A DNA stretch of 64,000 bases from DAOMNN01 sp035443825 (GCA_035443825.1 DAOMNN010000010.1:1-64000); one strand, 5' to 3'; shown: positions 52,873-62,011, counted from the first letter of the stretch. Numbers and translations: made by a program. Notes: generated by a model not told the origin, from the letters alone.

Positions 52873-53687
52873 GTCGCATTTCGTCCGAGAAAACCCTCGG
52901 CGATAGGCGGCGCGGGATAGTGAAACGGCACCGGCCCATCTGCTTCGGCGTTGACAAACTGGTGCACGAACGGATCCCGCGAACTGCGGATATCTTCCGG
53001 CGTACCTTCGGCAACGATACGTCCGTCAGAAACGAAATAAACATAGTCGACGATCTCGAGCGACTCATGAACATCGTGAGTGACCAGGATCGAACTCGCC
53101 CCGAGCGCGTCATTGAGTCGGCGGATCAGTTGACCGATGACCCCCAGCGAAATCGGATCCAGTCCGGCGAACGGCTCGTCGTACATGACCAGCATCGGGT
53201 CCAGCGCCACCGCCCGTGCCAGCGACACCCTGCGCGCCATGCCGCCGGATAGCTCTGCCGGATCGAGCCTGTCCGCACCGCGCAAACCGACGGCGTTGAG
53301 CTTCATGAGCACCAGGTCGCGGATGAGCTCGGGCGGCAGCTGCGTGTGCTCGCGCAACGGGAAAGCGACATTGTCGAACACCGAGACGTCCGTGAACAGC
53401 GCGCCGAACTGAAACAGCATGCCCATACGTCTGCGCAGCGCATAGAGTTCGCTGCGCCCCATACGCGAGACGTCCCGGCCGCCGACCTCGACCAGGCCGG
53501 ACCGCGCCCGCAACTGCCCGCCGATCAACCGCAACAAGGTTGTCTTGCCACAGCCGCTGCCGCCCATGATGGCGACCACCTGACCGCGGCGGACCTGCAA
53601 GTTGACGCCCCGCAGGATCTCACGCTCGCCGTAGGCAAAGCGGACATCCTGAAGTCGCACCAAGGGATTGTCGGGCAACGTCGCCAA
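52869..53687 (-). CDS. mlaF: MlaF phospholipid ABC ATPase
   Basis: A 272-residue ATPase: Walker A IMGGSGCGKTTLLR near residue 41, signature ELSGGMARRVSLARA near residue 145, Walker B MLVMYDEPFAGLDP, and the H-loop VTHDVHE. No ATG is available: an in-frame TAG stands four codons before the TTG at 53687, and further candidates are TTG 53663 and GTG 53660. The TTG at 53687 gives the family N-terminus. First gene of mlaFEDACB. Confidence 0.93.
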   Translation of the reverse strand: MATLPDNPLVRLQDVRFAYGEREILRGVNLQVRRGQVVAIMGGSGCGKTTLLRLIGGQLRARSGLVEVGGRDVSRMGRSELYALRRRMGMLFQFGALFTDVSVFDNVAFPLREHTQLPPELIRDLVLMKLNAVGLRGADRLDPAELSGGMARRVSLARAVALDPMLVMYDEPFAGLDPISLGVIGQLIRRLNDALGASSILVTHDVHESLEIVDYVYFVSDGRIVAEGTPEDIRSSRDPFVHQFVNAEADGPVPFHYPAPPIAEGFLGRNAT

Positions 53688-54083
53688 TTCGAACGCTATT
53701 CCGTATTGATAACGGCGCCAAGTTTAACAGACCCATGGAAGATTTTTGAGCCGCCACCGGGGCGCATCTGTGTTCAGGTGTGACATTGGTCCGCATCGGT
53801 GACAGAGCCGCAAGCATGGCCTCTGGTATACTTGCGCCTCGTCTCCGGGCGGCATTGCGAGGCGCAGGCCCGGCCATCGACGAAACCACGAACCTAGCCC
53901 GGATATTTCATGAATTGCACGCGCCCTCGCTTGGTCTTTGTTCGGTATGGAAATCCCGCTCAGTCGGGCGTACGAATCACTACGCCGATCCTTCTCGGAA
54001 TTGCCCTACGAAACAAATCCCTGTGCAATCATCACGCGCATCCGCGAAGCATCCGGGCTACATGACGATACCCCCTTGTCCAC
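53688..54083. other. 396-base divergent region between mlaF and kdsD
   Basis: Carries an extended -10, TGG-TATACT, at 53824-53832 on the plus strand, a candidate promoter for kdsD with a long leader. I found no convincing minus-strand promoter for mlaF. An open frame from about 53780 to 54100 has no family resemblance and I do not call it. Confidence 0.4.
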
Positions 54084-55076
54084 ATGACGCCGACGTCTGA
54101 AGACTCCACGGCTACCCCCCGAGCGATCGAAATGGCTCGGCGCGTGCTGCGCATCGAAGCGGATGCGGTGGCGGCGCTGGCAGATCGGGTCGGCGCCGCC
54201 TTCGAGCAGGCAGTCGGTCTCATCCTCGCACGTCATGGCCGCGTCATCGTGACCGGCATCGGCAAGTCCGGGCACATCGCCCGGAAGATTGCGGCCACTC
54301 TCGCCAGCACGGGAACGCCCGCCTACTTCGTACATGCGGCCGAAGCAGCTCACGGCGATCTGGGAATGATCACCGCCGAAGACGTCGTGATCGCACTGTC
54401 GTACTCGGGGGCAAGCGACGAATTGCTGACCATCGTGCCGCTGGTGAAGCGCCAGGGAGCCAGTCTGATAGCGATCACGGGCAACGCCTCGTCGCCACTG
54501 GCGAAGGAATCCGACGTCCATCTGGACGCGGCCGTGCGCGAAGAAGCCTGCCCGCTCAACCTGGCCCCGACCGCAAGTACCACCGCGACGTTGGCCCTCG
54601 GCGACGCCCTGGCCGTCGCCCTGCTCGACGCCCGCGGTTTCAGCAGCGACGATTTTGCACGAGCGCACCCGGGTGGCGCACTCGGCAGGCGCCTGTTGAC
54701 CCACGTGCGCGACGTGATGCGTCCTGCCCATGATGTGCCGCAAGTGCACGAAGCCGCGTTGCTGACCGACGCACTGCTCGAAATGACCCGCGGCGGCCTC
54801 GGGATGACCGCAGTGATTTCCGGCGATGGCTGCGTGATCGGCATCTTTACCGACGGAGATCTGCGTCGTACGCTCGAACGGGGCGTCGATGTGCGTTCGA
54901 CCGCGCTCGGCGACGTCATGACCCGACACCCGCAGACCATCGGGCCCGACGCCTTGGCCGTCGAGGCTGTCGAGGTGATGGAGCGCCTGCGCATCAACCA
55001 GCTGCTCGTGGTCGGAGACGGCATACTCGTGGGCGCCCTCAACATGCACGATCTGATGCAGGCCAAGGTGATCTGA
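54084..55076 (+). CDS. kdsD: arabinose-5-phosphate isomerase
   Basis: A 330-residue enzyme making arabinose 5-phosphate for Kdo. A SIS domain (VTGIGKSGHIARKIAATLASTGTPAYFVH-type, about residues 50-180) is followed by two CBS domains (DVMRPAHDVPQV; DVMTRHPQTI). The ARAHPGGALGRRLLT linker is characteristic. Its stop shares a base with the kdsC start. Confidence 0.96.
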   Translation: MTPTSEDSTATPRAIEMARRVLRIEADAVAALADRVGAAFEQAVGLILARHGRVIVTGIGKSGHIARKIAATLASTGTPAYFVHAAEAAHGDLGMITAEDVVIALSYSGASDELLTIVPLVKRQGASLIAITGNASSPLAKESDVHLDAAVREEACPLNLAPTASTTATLALGDALAVALLDARGFSSDDFARAHPGGALGRRLLTHVRDVMRPAHDVPQVHEAALLTDALLEMTRGGLGMTAVISGDGCVIGIFTDGDLRRTLERGVDVRSTALGDVMTRHPQTIGPDALAVEAVEVMERLRINQLLVVGDGILVGALNMHDLMQAKVI

Positions 55077-55597
55077 TGTCGGCCGAGCGCGCAGCCGCCC
55101 AGGTTCGCCTCATGGGATTCGATGTCGACGGTGTGCTCACCGACGGCAGTCTTTACTTCACACCGAACGGAGACGAGATCAAGGCATTCTCGAGCCTGGA
55201 CGGCCATGGTCTCAAGATGCTCCAGTCGGCGGGCATCAGGGTCGCGATCATCAGTGGTCGCAGTTCGCGCGCTCTTGAATTGCGTGCTGCCAATCTGGGA
55301 ATCGACGAACTCTATATGGGGGTGGGCGACAAGCGCGACTGCATGCGCGCGCTTGTCGCCGCGGAAGGGTTGAGTCCACAGCAGGCCGGCTATATGGGCG
55401 ACGACGTCGTCGACCTCCCCGTTCTGCGCGCCTGCGGGTTTTCCGCAGCGCCGGCCGACGCACACGAATTCGTACGACAGCACGTCGAGCTCGTCACCTC
55501 ACGCGGAGGCGGGCATGGCGCGGTTCGTGAAACCTGCGACTTCATCCTGGCCGCACAGGGTCGGCTGCCGGCAATGCTCTCGGCCTATCTCGAGTGA
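55076..55597 (+). CDS. kdsC: KDO 8-phosphate phosphatase
   Basis: A 173-residue HAD phosphatase of the tetrameric type without a cap: FDVDGVLTDGSLYF near residue 14, ISGRSSRAL near residue 58, GYMGDDVVDLPVL near residue 102. TGATG junction with kdsD. Confidence 0.96.
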   Translation: MSAERAAAQVRLMGFDVDGVLTDGSLYFTPNGDEIKAFSSLDGHGLKMLQSAGIRVAIISGRSSRALELRAANLGIDELYMGVGDKRDCMRALVAAEGLSPQQAGYMGDDVVDLPVLRACGFSAAPADAHEFVRQHVELVTSRGGGHGAVRETCDFILAAQGRLPAMLSAYLE

Positions 55598-55606
55598 GGT
55601 CGGACG

Positions 55607-56188
55607 ATGACACTGCCGATCGACCGACTCTACCCCGTCATCGCCCTCGCCTTGCTTGCGGGCGTGACGCTCTGGCTCGAACGGGTCACGCAGAGCGATG
55701 CCCCTCGCAGCACAGCCGAAGTACGCCAGCATCCCGATTTCATCGGTGAAGGGGTCCGCCTCATGACCTTTGACGAGGAGGGGAAACAGCACTACGAACT
55801 CGTCGCCGACAAGGTCACGCACTACCCCGCATCGGATCTGACCGATCTCGACATGCCGCGACTGCGATATGACACCCAGGAGGGCGAAGTACGCGTTTCC
55901 GCAGTCCGGGGACAGTCAAGGGCGGCCGGCGCGGAGATCCATCTCGCCGGCGACGTTCACGTGATTCGCGACGGCCTCGGCGGCGCGCCCGATCTCACGC
56001 TCGCGTCACCTACGCTCACGGTATGGCCCGACGACGAACGTGCCGAGACGAGCGACCCGGTCGTCCTCACCCGGGGTGACTCCGTCGCTCGCGGCAACGG
56101 GATGAAAGCGGACAGCCTGTTCGGTAAACTGGAACTCATCGGGGATGCCAGGGTTAACATGCCCCCCTCTTCGCGGACCGCACCATGA
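55607..56188 (+). CDS. lptC: LPS export protein LptC
   Basis: A 193-residue bitopic protein with one N-terminal helix (LYPVIALALLAGVTLWLE) and an OstA-like beta jellyroll (HPDFIGEGVRLMTFDEEGKQHYEL, then HLAGDVHVIRDG). It relays LPS from LptBFG to LptA. Its stop overlaps the lptA start as ATGA. Confidence 0.92.
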   Translation: MTLPIDRLYPVIALALLAGVTLWLERVTQSDAPRSTAEVRQHPDFIGEGVRLMTFDEEGKQHYELVADKVTHYPASDLTDLDMPRLRYDTQEGEVRVSAVRGQSRAAGAEIHLAGDVHVIRDGLGGAPDLTLASPTLTVWPDDERAETSDPVVLTRGDSVARGNGMKADSLFGKLELIGDARVNMPPSSRTAP

Positions 56189-56712
56189 AAAGAAAAATCA
56201 TTGTCTTCTTGCTTGCGACATTGCTGGCCACCTTGACTGCAGGCGCATTGGCAGAACGCGCCGACCGTGATCAGCCGGTCAATATCGAAGCCGACCGGGT
56301 CATCGTGGATGACCGCACCCGAACGCACTCGTTCGAGGGGCAAGTCGTGCTCACGCAGGGTTCGCTCGTCATCAAGGGCGACAGGCTGGTTGTGGTCCAG
56401 GGCGCCGACGGCTTCCATACGGGCATCGCGAGCGGCGGGAAGAAGGGGCTCGCGAGCTTCAGGCAGAAGCGCGAAGCAAGCGATGAGTATGTCGAGGGTG
56501 AAGCGGAGCAGATCGAGTACGACAGCCGAAACGAAACCGCGAAACTGATCGGGCGCGCCTGGATCAGGGCCGGCGGCGACGAGATGCGTGGGGATTTCAT
56601 CGAGTACGACGCATTGACCGAAAACTACATCGCAGGCAGTACGCCGTCGACCGCCGGACGCGTGCGTGCAGTGCTTCAGCCCAAGGGGGCTGCGGCGGGC
56701 GACAGCCAATAG
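56185..56712 (+). CDS. lptA: LPS transport periplasmic protein LptA
   Basis: A 175-residue protein with a signal peptide (KRKIIVFLLATLLATLTAGALA) and the OstA domain (PVNIEADRVIVDDRTRTHSFEGQVVLTQGSL-type pattern; AEQIEYDSRNETAKLIGRAWI). Forms the periplasmic bridge. The usual next gene lptB is absent here. Confidence 0.94.
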   Translation: MKRKIIVFLLATLLATLTAGALAERADRDQPVNIEADRVIVDDRTRTHSFEGQVVLTQGSLVIKGDRLVVVQGADGFHTGIASGGKKGLASFRQKREASDEYVEGEAEQIEYDSRNETAKLIGRAWIRAGGDEMRGDFIEYDALTENYIAGSTPSTAGRVRAVLQPKGAAAGDSQ

Positions 56713-56735
56713 GCATTTATCGCAGGGGACAGCAA

Positions 56736-57512
56736 ATGAGCTTCGAAAACATCATCGTGGACACCCGTGGCCGTGTGGGCTTGATCACACTGAACCGTCC
56801 GAAGGCGCTCAATGCCTTGAACGACGACCTCGTCGACGAGGTCGGAACGGCGCTCGACCGGTTCGAGGCCGACGAGAACATCGGCGCAATCGTCATCACC
56901 GGCTCCGAGAAGGCATTCGCAGCAGGAGCCGACATCGGCGCCATGGCCACGTTCTCGCACATGGACGCCTACATGGGCGACTACATCACACGCAACTGGG
57001 AACGCGTCAAGACGTGCCGCAAACCGGTGATCGCCGCAGTATCGGGCTACGCTCTGGGAGGCGGTTGCGAGTTGGCGATGATGTGCGACATGATCATTGC
57101 TGCCGACAGTGCCAAGTTCGGCCAGCCGGAAATCAGACTCGGCATTCTTCCGGGGGCCGGCGGCACACAACGTCTTCCCCGCGCGGTCGGCAAGGCAAAG
57201 GCCATGGACATGTGCCTGACTGCACGCATGATGGATGCCGAAGAGGCGGAACGGGCTGGACTCGTCGCCCGCGTGGTCCCCGCCGACAAAGTCCTTGACG
57301 AGGCGCTCTCTGTGGCCGAGACGATTGCCGGTTTTTCGCTGCCCGTGGTCATGATGATCAAGGAATCGGTGAACCGCGCCTTCGAGAGCAGTCTCAATGA
57401 AGGCCTGCTCTTCGAGCGTCGCGTCTTTCACGCTGCGTTCGGACTCGAAGACCAGAAGGAAGGCATGGCCGCCTTCGTCGACAAGCGCAAACCCGACTTC
57501 AAGCATCGCTGA
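56736..57512 (+). CDS. enoyl-CoA hydratase
   Basis: A 258-residue crotonase-fold enzyme. It has LNRPKALNALND near residue 20, the oxyanion-hole segment AFAAGADIGAMA near residue 63, and GYALGGGCELAMMCDMIIA near residue 107 with the two catalytic glutamates in GGGCELA and GQPEIRLGILPGAGGTQRL. Hydrates enoyl-CoA in beta-oxidation, or supplies PHA monomers in principle. Ribosome site AGGGGA. It stands 23 bases after lptA and before the phasin. Confidence 0.95.
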   Translation: MSFENIIVDTRGRVGLITLNRPKALNALNDDLVDEVGTALDRFEADENIGAIVITGSEKAFAAGADIGAMATFSHMDAYMGDYITRNWERVKTCRKPVIAAVSGYALGGGCELAMMCDMIIAADSAKFGQPEIRLGILPGAGGTQRLPRAVGKAKAMDMCLTARMMDAEEAERAGLVARVVPADKVLDEALSVAETIAGFSLPVVMMIKESVNRAFESSLNEGLLFERRVFHAAFGLEDQKEGMAAFVDKRKPDFKHR

Positions 57513-57747
57513 AGCAGCGTTCTGCGGGCCGGTCGACCTCCGGCCGGAGGTATCGGCCTGCAACGCTCTGCTACGTCCATCCGGCCGTCCGCCTTCGGCC
57601 AGTCATCTTGGTGCAACGTCGGCTTGGCATACTGCAGCATGAGCAGGGTCCAGGTTGGTTAGAGAGACCGTCACAAGGATCTCTCGGTTAGCACAAACCT
57701 CCTTTCAAACAATTTGTTACATCAAGTTCAAAGATCGCACCCAGAAA

Positions 57748-57768
57748 TTGTGCGTTGCACCAAAAAAA
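57748..57768. promoter_or_regulatory. possible PhaR-type operator upstream of phasin
   Basis: TTGTGC-GTT-GCACCA is a near-perfect inverted repeat, and from 57757 the sequence GCACCAAAAAAA fits 11 of 12 positions of the PhaR site GCAMMAAWTMMD as I remember it from Ralstonia phaP1. It ends two bases before the -35. A second repeat TGCATCG / CGATGCA lies at 57810-57832 near the transcript start. Confidence 0.45.
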
Positions 57769-57770
57769 CG

Positions 57771-57798
57771 TTGACATGGCATTCCTCGCGCCTATAAT
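57771..57798 (+). promoter_or_regulatory. consensus sigma-70 promoter of the phasin gene
   Basis: TTGACA (57771-57776), 16 bases, TATAAT (57793-57798). Both hexamers match the consensus fully. Transcription should start near 57805, giving a leader of about 75 bases. Confidence 0.9.
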
Positions 57799-57878
57799 TC
57801 GCATCATGCTGCATCGCACCACAACCGATGCACCCGATTCCAACGTGGTTTGAAACCGTAGTCCTCTAGGAGAAATAC

Positions 57879-58439
57879 ATGTTTGCTACCCCCGAGCAGT
57901 TCGCTGCCTCCAACAAAGTCGGCGTCGAGACCCTGCTGACCGTTGCCAATTCCGCTTTCGCCAGCGCCGAGCGCCTGGCTGCCCTGAACCTGAATACCGC
58001 GCGCAGCGTGCTCGAAGACGCGATCGCCAACACCAAGACACTGCTCGGTGCCAAGGACGTTCAGGAACTGCTGAGCCTCCAGACCGCTCTGGCCCAGCCG
58101 CTGGTCGAGAAGGCCGTTGCCTACAACCGCAGCGTCTACGAGATCACCACCCAGAGCCAGGAAGAAGTATCGAAGCTGGTCGAAGCCCAGATGGCCGACA
58201 TCAACAAGAACGTCGCCGCTGCTCTCGACAAGGCTGCCAAGTCCGCACCGGCCGGCTCCGATGTTGCCGTCGCCGCGGTGAAGTCCGCCATCGCAGCCGC
58301 CAACAGCGCCTACGACAGCGTCAGCAAGGCCGCCAAGCAAGTTGCCGAGATCGCCGAAGCCAACGTGGCTGCCGCGACCAATGCCACTGTCAAGGCCGTG
58401 AGCACCGCTTCGAAGAGCACTGCCAAGAAAGCCGCCTGA
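57879..58439 (+). CDS. phaP: phasin family protein
   Basis: A 186-residue amphipathic, alanine/valine/lysine-rich helical protein of the Phasin_2 family: PEQFAASNKVGVETLLTVANSAFASAERLAALNLNTAR-type opening, then heptad-like repeats and a lysine-rich end. Phasins coat polyhydroxyalkanoate granules. AGGAGA ribosome site. The consensus promoter and strong terminator suggest high single-gene expression. Confidence 0.93.
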   Translation: MFATPEQFAASNKVGVETLLTVANSAFASAERLAALNLNTARSVLEDAIANTKTLLGAKDVQELLSLQTALAQPLVEKAVAYNRSVYEITTQSQEEVSKLVEAQMADINKNVAAALDKAAKSAPAGSDVAVAAVKSAIAAANSAYDSVSKAAKQVAEIAEANVAAATNATVKAVSTASKSTAKKAA

Positions 58440-58461
58440 TCTTCATCAGCGCAGCTAACGA

Positions 58462-58489
58462 AAAAGCCCCGCTATGCGGGGCTTTTTTT
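58462..58489 (+). terminator. Rho-independent terminator of the phasin gene
   Basis: AAGCCCCGC, TAT, GCGGGGCTT with an A-run before and seven T after; 22 bases past the phasin stop. Confidence 0.97.
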
Positions 58490-58571
58490 GTTCACCGTTT
58501 GATCAGGATGACGTCCCGACCCGGCATTCGCTGGTGCCGCATGAACGAATTCGCGGCCTCTCACGCAATCA

Positions 58572-59318
58572 TCACGTGGCCGACGAACCCTCGACGGAGC
58601 GGCCGTAATGATGCGGAAACAGCCTGCGCATCTCGGCTTCGATCCATTTCTCGGCACGCTCGTTGATCTCGGCTGCTTCGAGACCGGCCGGATCGATCGG
58701 GGGACCGATACTGACGGTGATCTCGCCGGGCTCCTTGAGGAATGCGTTCCGTTTCCAGAACTCTCCCGCATTATGTGCAACCGGCACGACCGGGGCGCCC
58801 GCCTTCTGTGCGAGCCACGCGCCGCCCGGTTTGTAGCGGCGAGACACACCGGGGGCGACTCGGGTGCCCTCAGGAAAGAGCACCACCCAGAAGCCTTCCG
58901 ACAACAGTGCGGTCCCCTGTTCCACGACCTGTCCAAGGGCGTCCTTGCCCGCCGCGCGGTCGATCGCGATCATCGGCAGTTGCGCCAGGCCCCAGCCGAG
59001 GAAAGGCACCCTCAACAGTTCCCGTTTCAGTACGAAGCTCAGCGGCGGGAATATCGCCTGCAGGGCAAGGGTCTCCCACGCGGACTGATGCTTGGACAGG
59101 ATCACGGACGCGCGCTTCGGGATGTTCTCCTGCCCAAGAACCCGGTAGCGGATTCCAAGGACGTGCCACACCAGCCACAACATGATGTGGGTATACGAGG
59201 TGATGATCCGATATCTTGTGAGCGGCCGGAATGGAAAGGTCAGGAGGCTGAACAGACCATACGGTGCGGTCACCAGCACCGCAGCCACACCGAAGACCAA
59301 AGAACGAATGATGGACAT
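58572..59318 (-). CDS. plsC: 1-acyl-sn-glycerol-3-phosphate acyltransferase
   Basis: A 248-residue membrane-bound acyltransferase. The N-terminal half has two hydrophobic segments; the catalytic block I reads SKHQSAWET with H77-x4-E82 instead of the usual H-x4-D, then block III FPEGTR at 149-153. It makes phosphatidic acid. It lies eight bases after gmhB on the same strand. Confidence 0.92.
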   Translation of the reverse strand: MSIIRSLVFGVAAVLVTAPYGLFSLLTFPFRPLTRYRIITSYTHIMLWLVWHVLGIRYRVLGQENIPKRASVILSKHQSAWETLALQAIFPPLSFVLKRELLRVPFLGWGLAQLPMIAIDRAAGKDALGQVVEQGTALLSEGFWVVLFPEGTRVAPGVSRRYKPGGAWLAQKAGAPVVPVAHNAGEFWKRNAFLKEPGEITVSIGPPIDPAGLEAAEINERAEKWIEAEMRRLFPHHYGRSVEGSSAT

Positions 59319-59326
59319 GGGCCGAT

Positions 59327-59860
59327 TCAGCCGATGAGGTCGGCAACGACGGTTGCCAGATCCGGGTACACGAGCGTGCCCGGCGGAAGGGCCGGATCCA
59401 GGCGGGTTTTCTGTCCCTTTCCGGTCAGCACGAGGTAGGGCGTGCCGCCCACTGCGACTGCCGCCTGCAGGTCGCGCAGGCTGTCCCCGACGACAGGCAC
59501 GTTGGTCAGTTCGACGTTGAACCGGTCCGCGATCTGAAGCAACAGGCCCGGCTTCGGCTTGCGGCATTCGCACGTCGAATCGGCCGCATGCGGGCAGAAG
59601 AAGATCGCGTCGAGCCGCCCGCCGACCTGGGCAAGGCTCTTGACCATCTTGTCGTTGATCGCGTTGAGCATGTCCATCCCGAACAATCCACGGCCGATCC
59701 CGGACTGGTTGGTGGCGACGACGACTCGCCATCCCCATTGATTGAGCCGCGCGATCGCCTCGAGCGAACCGTCGATGGGACGCCACTCGTCGGGCGACTT
59801 GATGTACTGGTCCGAGTCGTGGTTGATCACCCCATCGCGATCGAGAATCACGAGTTTCAT
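59327..59860 (-). CDS. gmhB: D-glycero-beta-D-manno-heptose 1,7-bisphosphate 7-phosphatase
   Basis: A 177-residue HAD phosphatase with LVILDRDGVINHDSDQYI at the start, VVVATNQSGIGRG near residue 46, the zinc-type CPHAADSTCECRKPKPG loop near residue 89 and VVGDSLRDLQAA near residue 122. Provides heptose 1-phosphate, the substrate of the product of rfaE2 at 5768. Confidence 0.96.
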   Translation of the reverse strand: MKLVILDRDGVINHDSDQYIKSPDEWRPIDGSLEAIARLNQWGWRVVVATNQSGIGRGLFGMDMLNAINDKMVKSLAQVGGRLDAIFFCPHAADSTCECRKPKPGLLLQIADRFNVELTNVPVVGDSLRDLQAAVAVGGTPYLVLTGKGQKTRLDPALPPGTLVYPDLATVVADLIG

Positions 59861-59920
59861 AGCTGGCTGCTCCGAAAGCGTCGCCGAACGGAAGTGCGCG
59901 CAAGTCCCATGGCGTACGCC

Positions 59921-62011
59921 CTACTGGGTCGACAGGCGGGAAATGTCCGCCACGCGATTCATGAGACTCGCGAGGACTCCGAGCAAGGCAAGCCGGTTGC
60001 TCCGGATCAGAGGCTCGTCGGCCATAACCATCACATTGTCGAAGAAGTTGTCCACAGACTCGCGCAGGCCTGCCAGCACGCGCAGGGATTCGGTGTAATC
60101 CTCGTTCTCGAAATGCGAGTGCACCAGCGGCGCGACATCGACCACCTGATGGAACAGCGCCTTCTCGGCATCTTCCTGCAGCAGCGCGACATCGGGATCG
60201 CCCGGGCTCGTATCCGACTTGCGCAGGATGTTGACGATGCGTTTGTTCGCCGCAGCCAACGCTGCCGACTCGGGCAGGGCGCGAAACACCCGCACCGCTT
60301 CGAGTTTTGCCGGGATGAGATCGATCCGTGTCGGACGCAATGCCAGCACGGCATCGACGGTGTCGAGTTCCTGGTCCGACTCACGCAACTGGTTGCGCAG
60401 ACGTTCGAACATGAACTCCAGCAATTGGCGCTCGAAGTCGGTGGCGGTCAATACCCCCGGCGCATAGCCCGTCGCCGCCTCCTCGATGAGCACCGCCAGA
60501 TCCAGCGGCAACGGCGTTTCCATCACGATACGCAGCACGCCCAGCGCGGCGCGACGAAGCCCGAACGGGTCCTTGTCGCCGGTAGGCACCAAGCCAATAC
60601 CGAAGAATCCGACCAGTGCGTCAAGCTTGTCCGCCAGTGCAACCGCACACGCCACGTTCCCGACCGGCAACACGTCGCCGGCAAAGCGCGGGCGATAGTG
60701 TGCTGCAATCGCGTCGGCCACGACCTCGAGTTCTCCGTCGTGCAGTGCATAGTAGCGGCCCATGATTCCCTGCAATTCGGGGAACTCGCCAACCATCTCG
60801 GTCACCAGGTCGGCCTTGGCGAGGCGGGCAGCACGCGACGCGGCCTCCACGTTCGCCCCCAGGCCGCCGGCGATCTTCCCTGCCAAACGCTGGAGGCGAC
60901 CGACGCGTTCGAACTGGCTCCCGAGCTTGTTGTGATAGACAACCGGTTCGAGCCTCGAGAGCCGGCTCTCGAGGCTTTGCCTCCGATCCTGCTCGAGGAA
61001 GAAGCGTGCATCCGCAAGTCGCGGTCGCACGACACGCTGGTTGCCCGCGACGATTCGGGATGGATCGGCCACGCGCATGTTCGATACGATCAGGAAACGG
61101 TTCAGAAGCCGCCCAGCGTCATCGAACAAGGGAAAATACTTCTGATTCGCGCGCATCGTCAGAATGAGGCACTCCTGAGGCACTTCCAGGTACTCGGGCT
61201 CGAATTCTCCGACGTACACGCTCGGGTGCTCCACGAGCGCCGCAACTTCATCCAGCAGATCGGCATAGTCTCCGAGTCCCGCACCCTGCGCCTGTGCCAC
61301 GGCGATCAACTGATGTTCGATTTCGTCGCGGCGCTCGCCGAAATGCGGAACCACCTTGCCCTCGGCCAGGAGCGTCGGCTCGTACGCCTCGGCGGTCGCA
61401 AGTTCAATATCGCCACGGCTCATGAAACGGTGGCCGCGCGTGACGCGTCCGGCGGCAAGCCCCAGCACGGTGCCAGGCACCACACGCGGCCCGTGGAGCA
61501 TCACGAGCTTGTGCACCGGGCGCACGAATTGAACGTCGCTGGAACCCCAGCGCATCAGTTTGGGAATCGGCAGGCCCTTCACCGCCTCCTGTACCACATG
61601 CGCGAGCACGTCATCGAGGATCGCGCCCGGCTCCTGGCGAGTGTAGAAGAGCGCTTCCGCCTTCCCTTCCATGCGCCGCTCGAAGCCAGCCACGGCATCA
61701 ATGGGAATGTCGCGTGCCTGCAGCTTCTTGACGAGGGCCGGCGTCGGCCGCCCATCCGCATCGAGCGCAACCTGCACGGGCATGAGCTTTTCGCTGACCT
61801 GCCGGGACGGGGCCTGCGCGCGCACCCCTGCAACGCTGACTGCAAGCCGTCGCGGTGCCGCAAAGCTGCGGAAATCCGCTGCGCCTTCGATCAGGCTGCG
61901 GCTTTCGAGGCCTTCCATGATCTTCCCCGCGAACGCCTCGCCCAGATGAGGCAACGCCTTGGGCGGCAACTCCTCGGTGAGCAACTCGACGAGCAATGTG
62001 GCCACTGACAT
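59921..62011 (-). CDS. glyS: glycine-tRNA ligase beta subunit
   Basis: A 696-residue subunit of the tetrameric bacterial enzyme. It opens TLLVELLTEELPPKAL, has FVRPVHKLVMLHG near residue 170, KYFPLFD near residue 300, and the HD-like and DALR-type tRNA-binding C-terminal part (VNNFFDNVMVMAD-type VDNFFDNVMVMADEP). ATG at 62011 is coupled to glyQ as TGATG; a GTG one codon earlier is possible. Confidence 0.97.
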   Translation of the reverse strand: MSVATLLVELLTEELPPKALPHLGEAFAGKIMEGLESRSLIEGAADFRSFAAPRRLAVSVAGVRAQAPSRQVSEKLMPVQVALDADGRPTPALVKKLQARDIPIDAVAGFERRMEGKAEALFYTRQEPGAILDDVLAHVVQEAVKGLPIPKLMRWGSSDVQFVRPVHKLVMLHGPRVVPGTVLGLAAGRVTRGHRFMSRGDIELATAEAYEPTLLAEGKVVPHFGERRDEIEHQLIAVAQAQGAGLGDYADLLDEVAALVEHPSVYVGEFEPEYLEVPQECLILTMRANQKYFPLFDDAGRLLNRFLIVSNMRVADPSRIVAGNQRVVRPRLADARFFLEQDRRQSLESRLSRLEPVVYHNKLGSQFERVGRLQRLAGKIAGGLGANVEAASRAARLAKADLVTEMVGEFPELQGIMGRYYALHDGELEVVADAIAAHYRPRFAGDVLPVGNVACAVALADKLDALVGFFGIGLVPTGDKDPFGLRRAALGVLRIVMETPLPLDLAVLIEEAATGYAPGVLTATDFERQLLEFMFERLRNQLRESDQELDTVDAVLALRPTRIDLIPAKLEAVRVFRALPESAALAAANKRIVNILRKSDTSPGDPDVALLQEDAEKALFHQVVDVAPLVHSHFENEDYTESLRVLAGLRESVDNFFDNVMVMADEPLIRSNRLALLGVLASLMNRVADISRLSTQ

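Larger units (their letters stand above)
57513..57878. other. 366-base region between the enoyl-CoA hydratase and phasin genes
   Basis: The first half shows no gene; an inverted repeat GAGAGA / TCTCTC lies at 57662-57685. The second half holds the phasin promoter and operator-like repeats, listed separately. Confidence 0.6.

Noticed and set aside
53780..54100. A 106-codon plus-strand frame upstream of kdsD
   Set aside because: No recognisable domain, odd composition and overlap with kdsD; more likely leader DNA.
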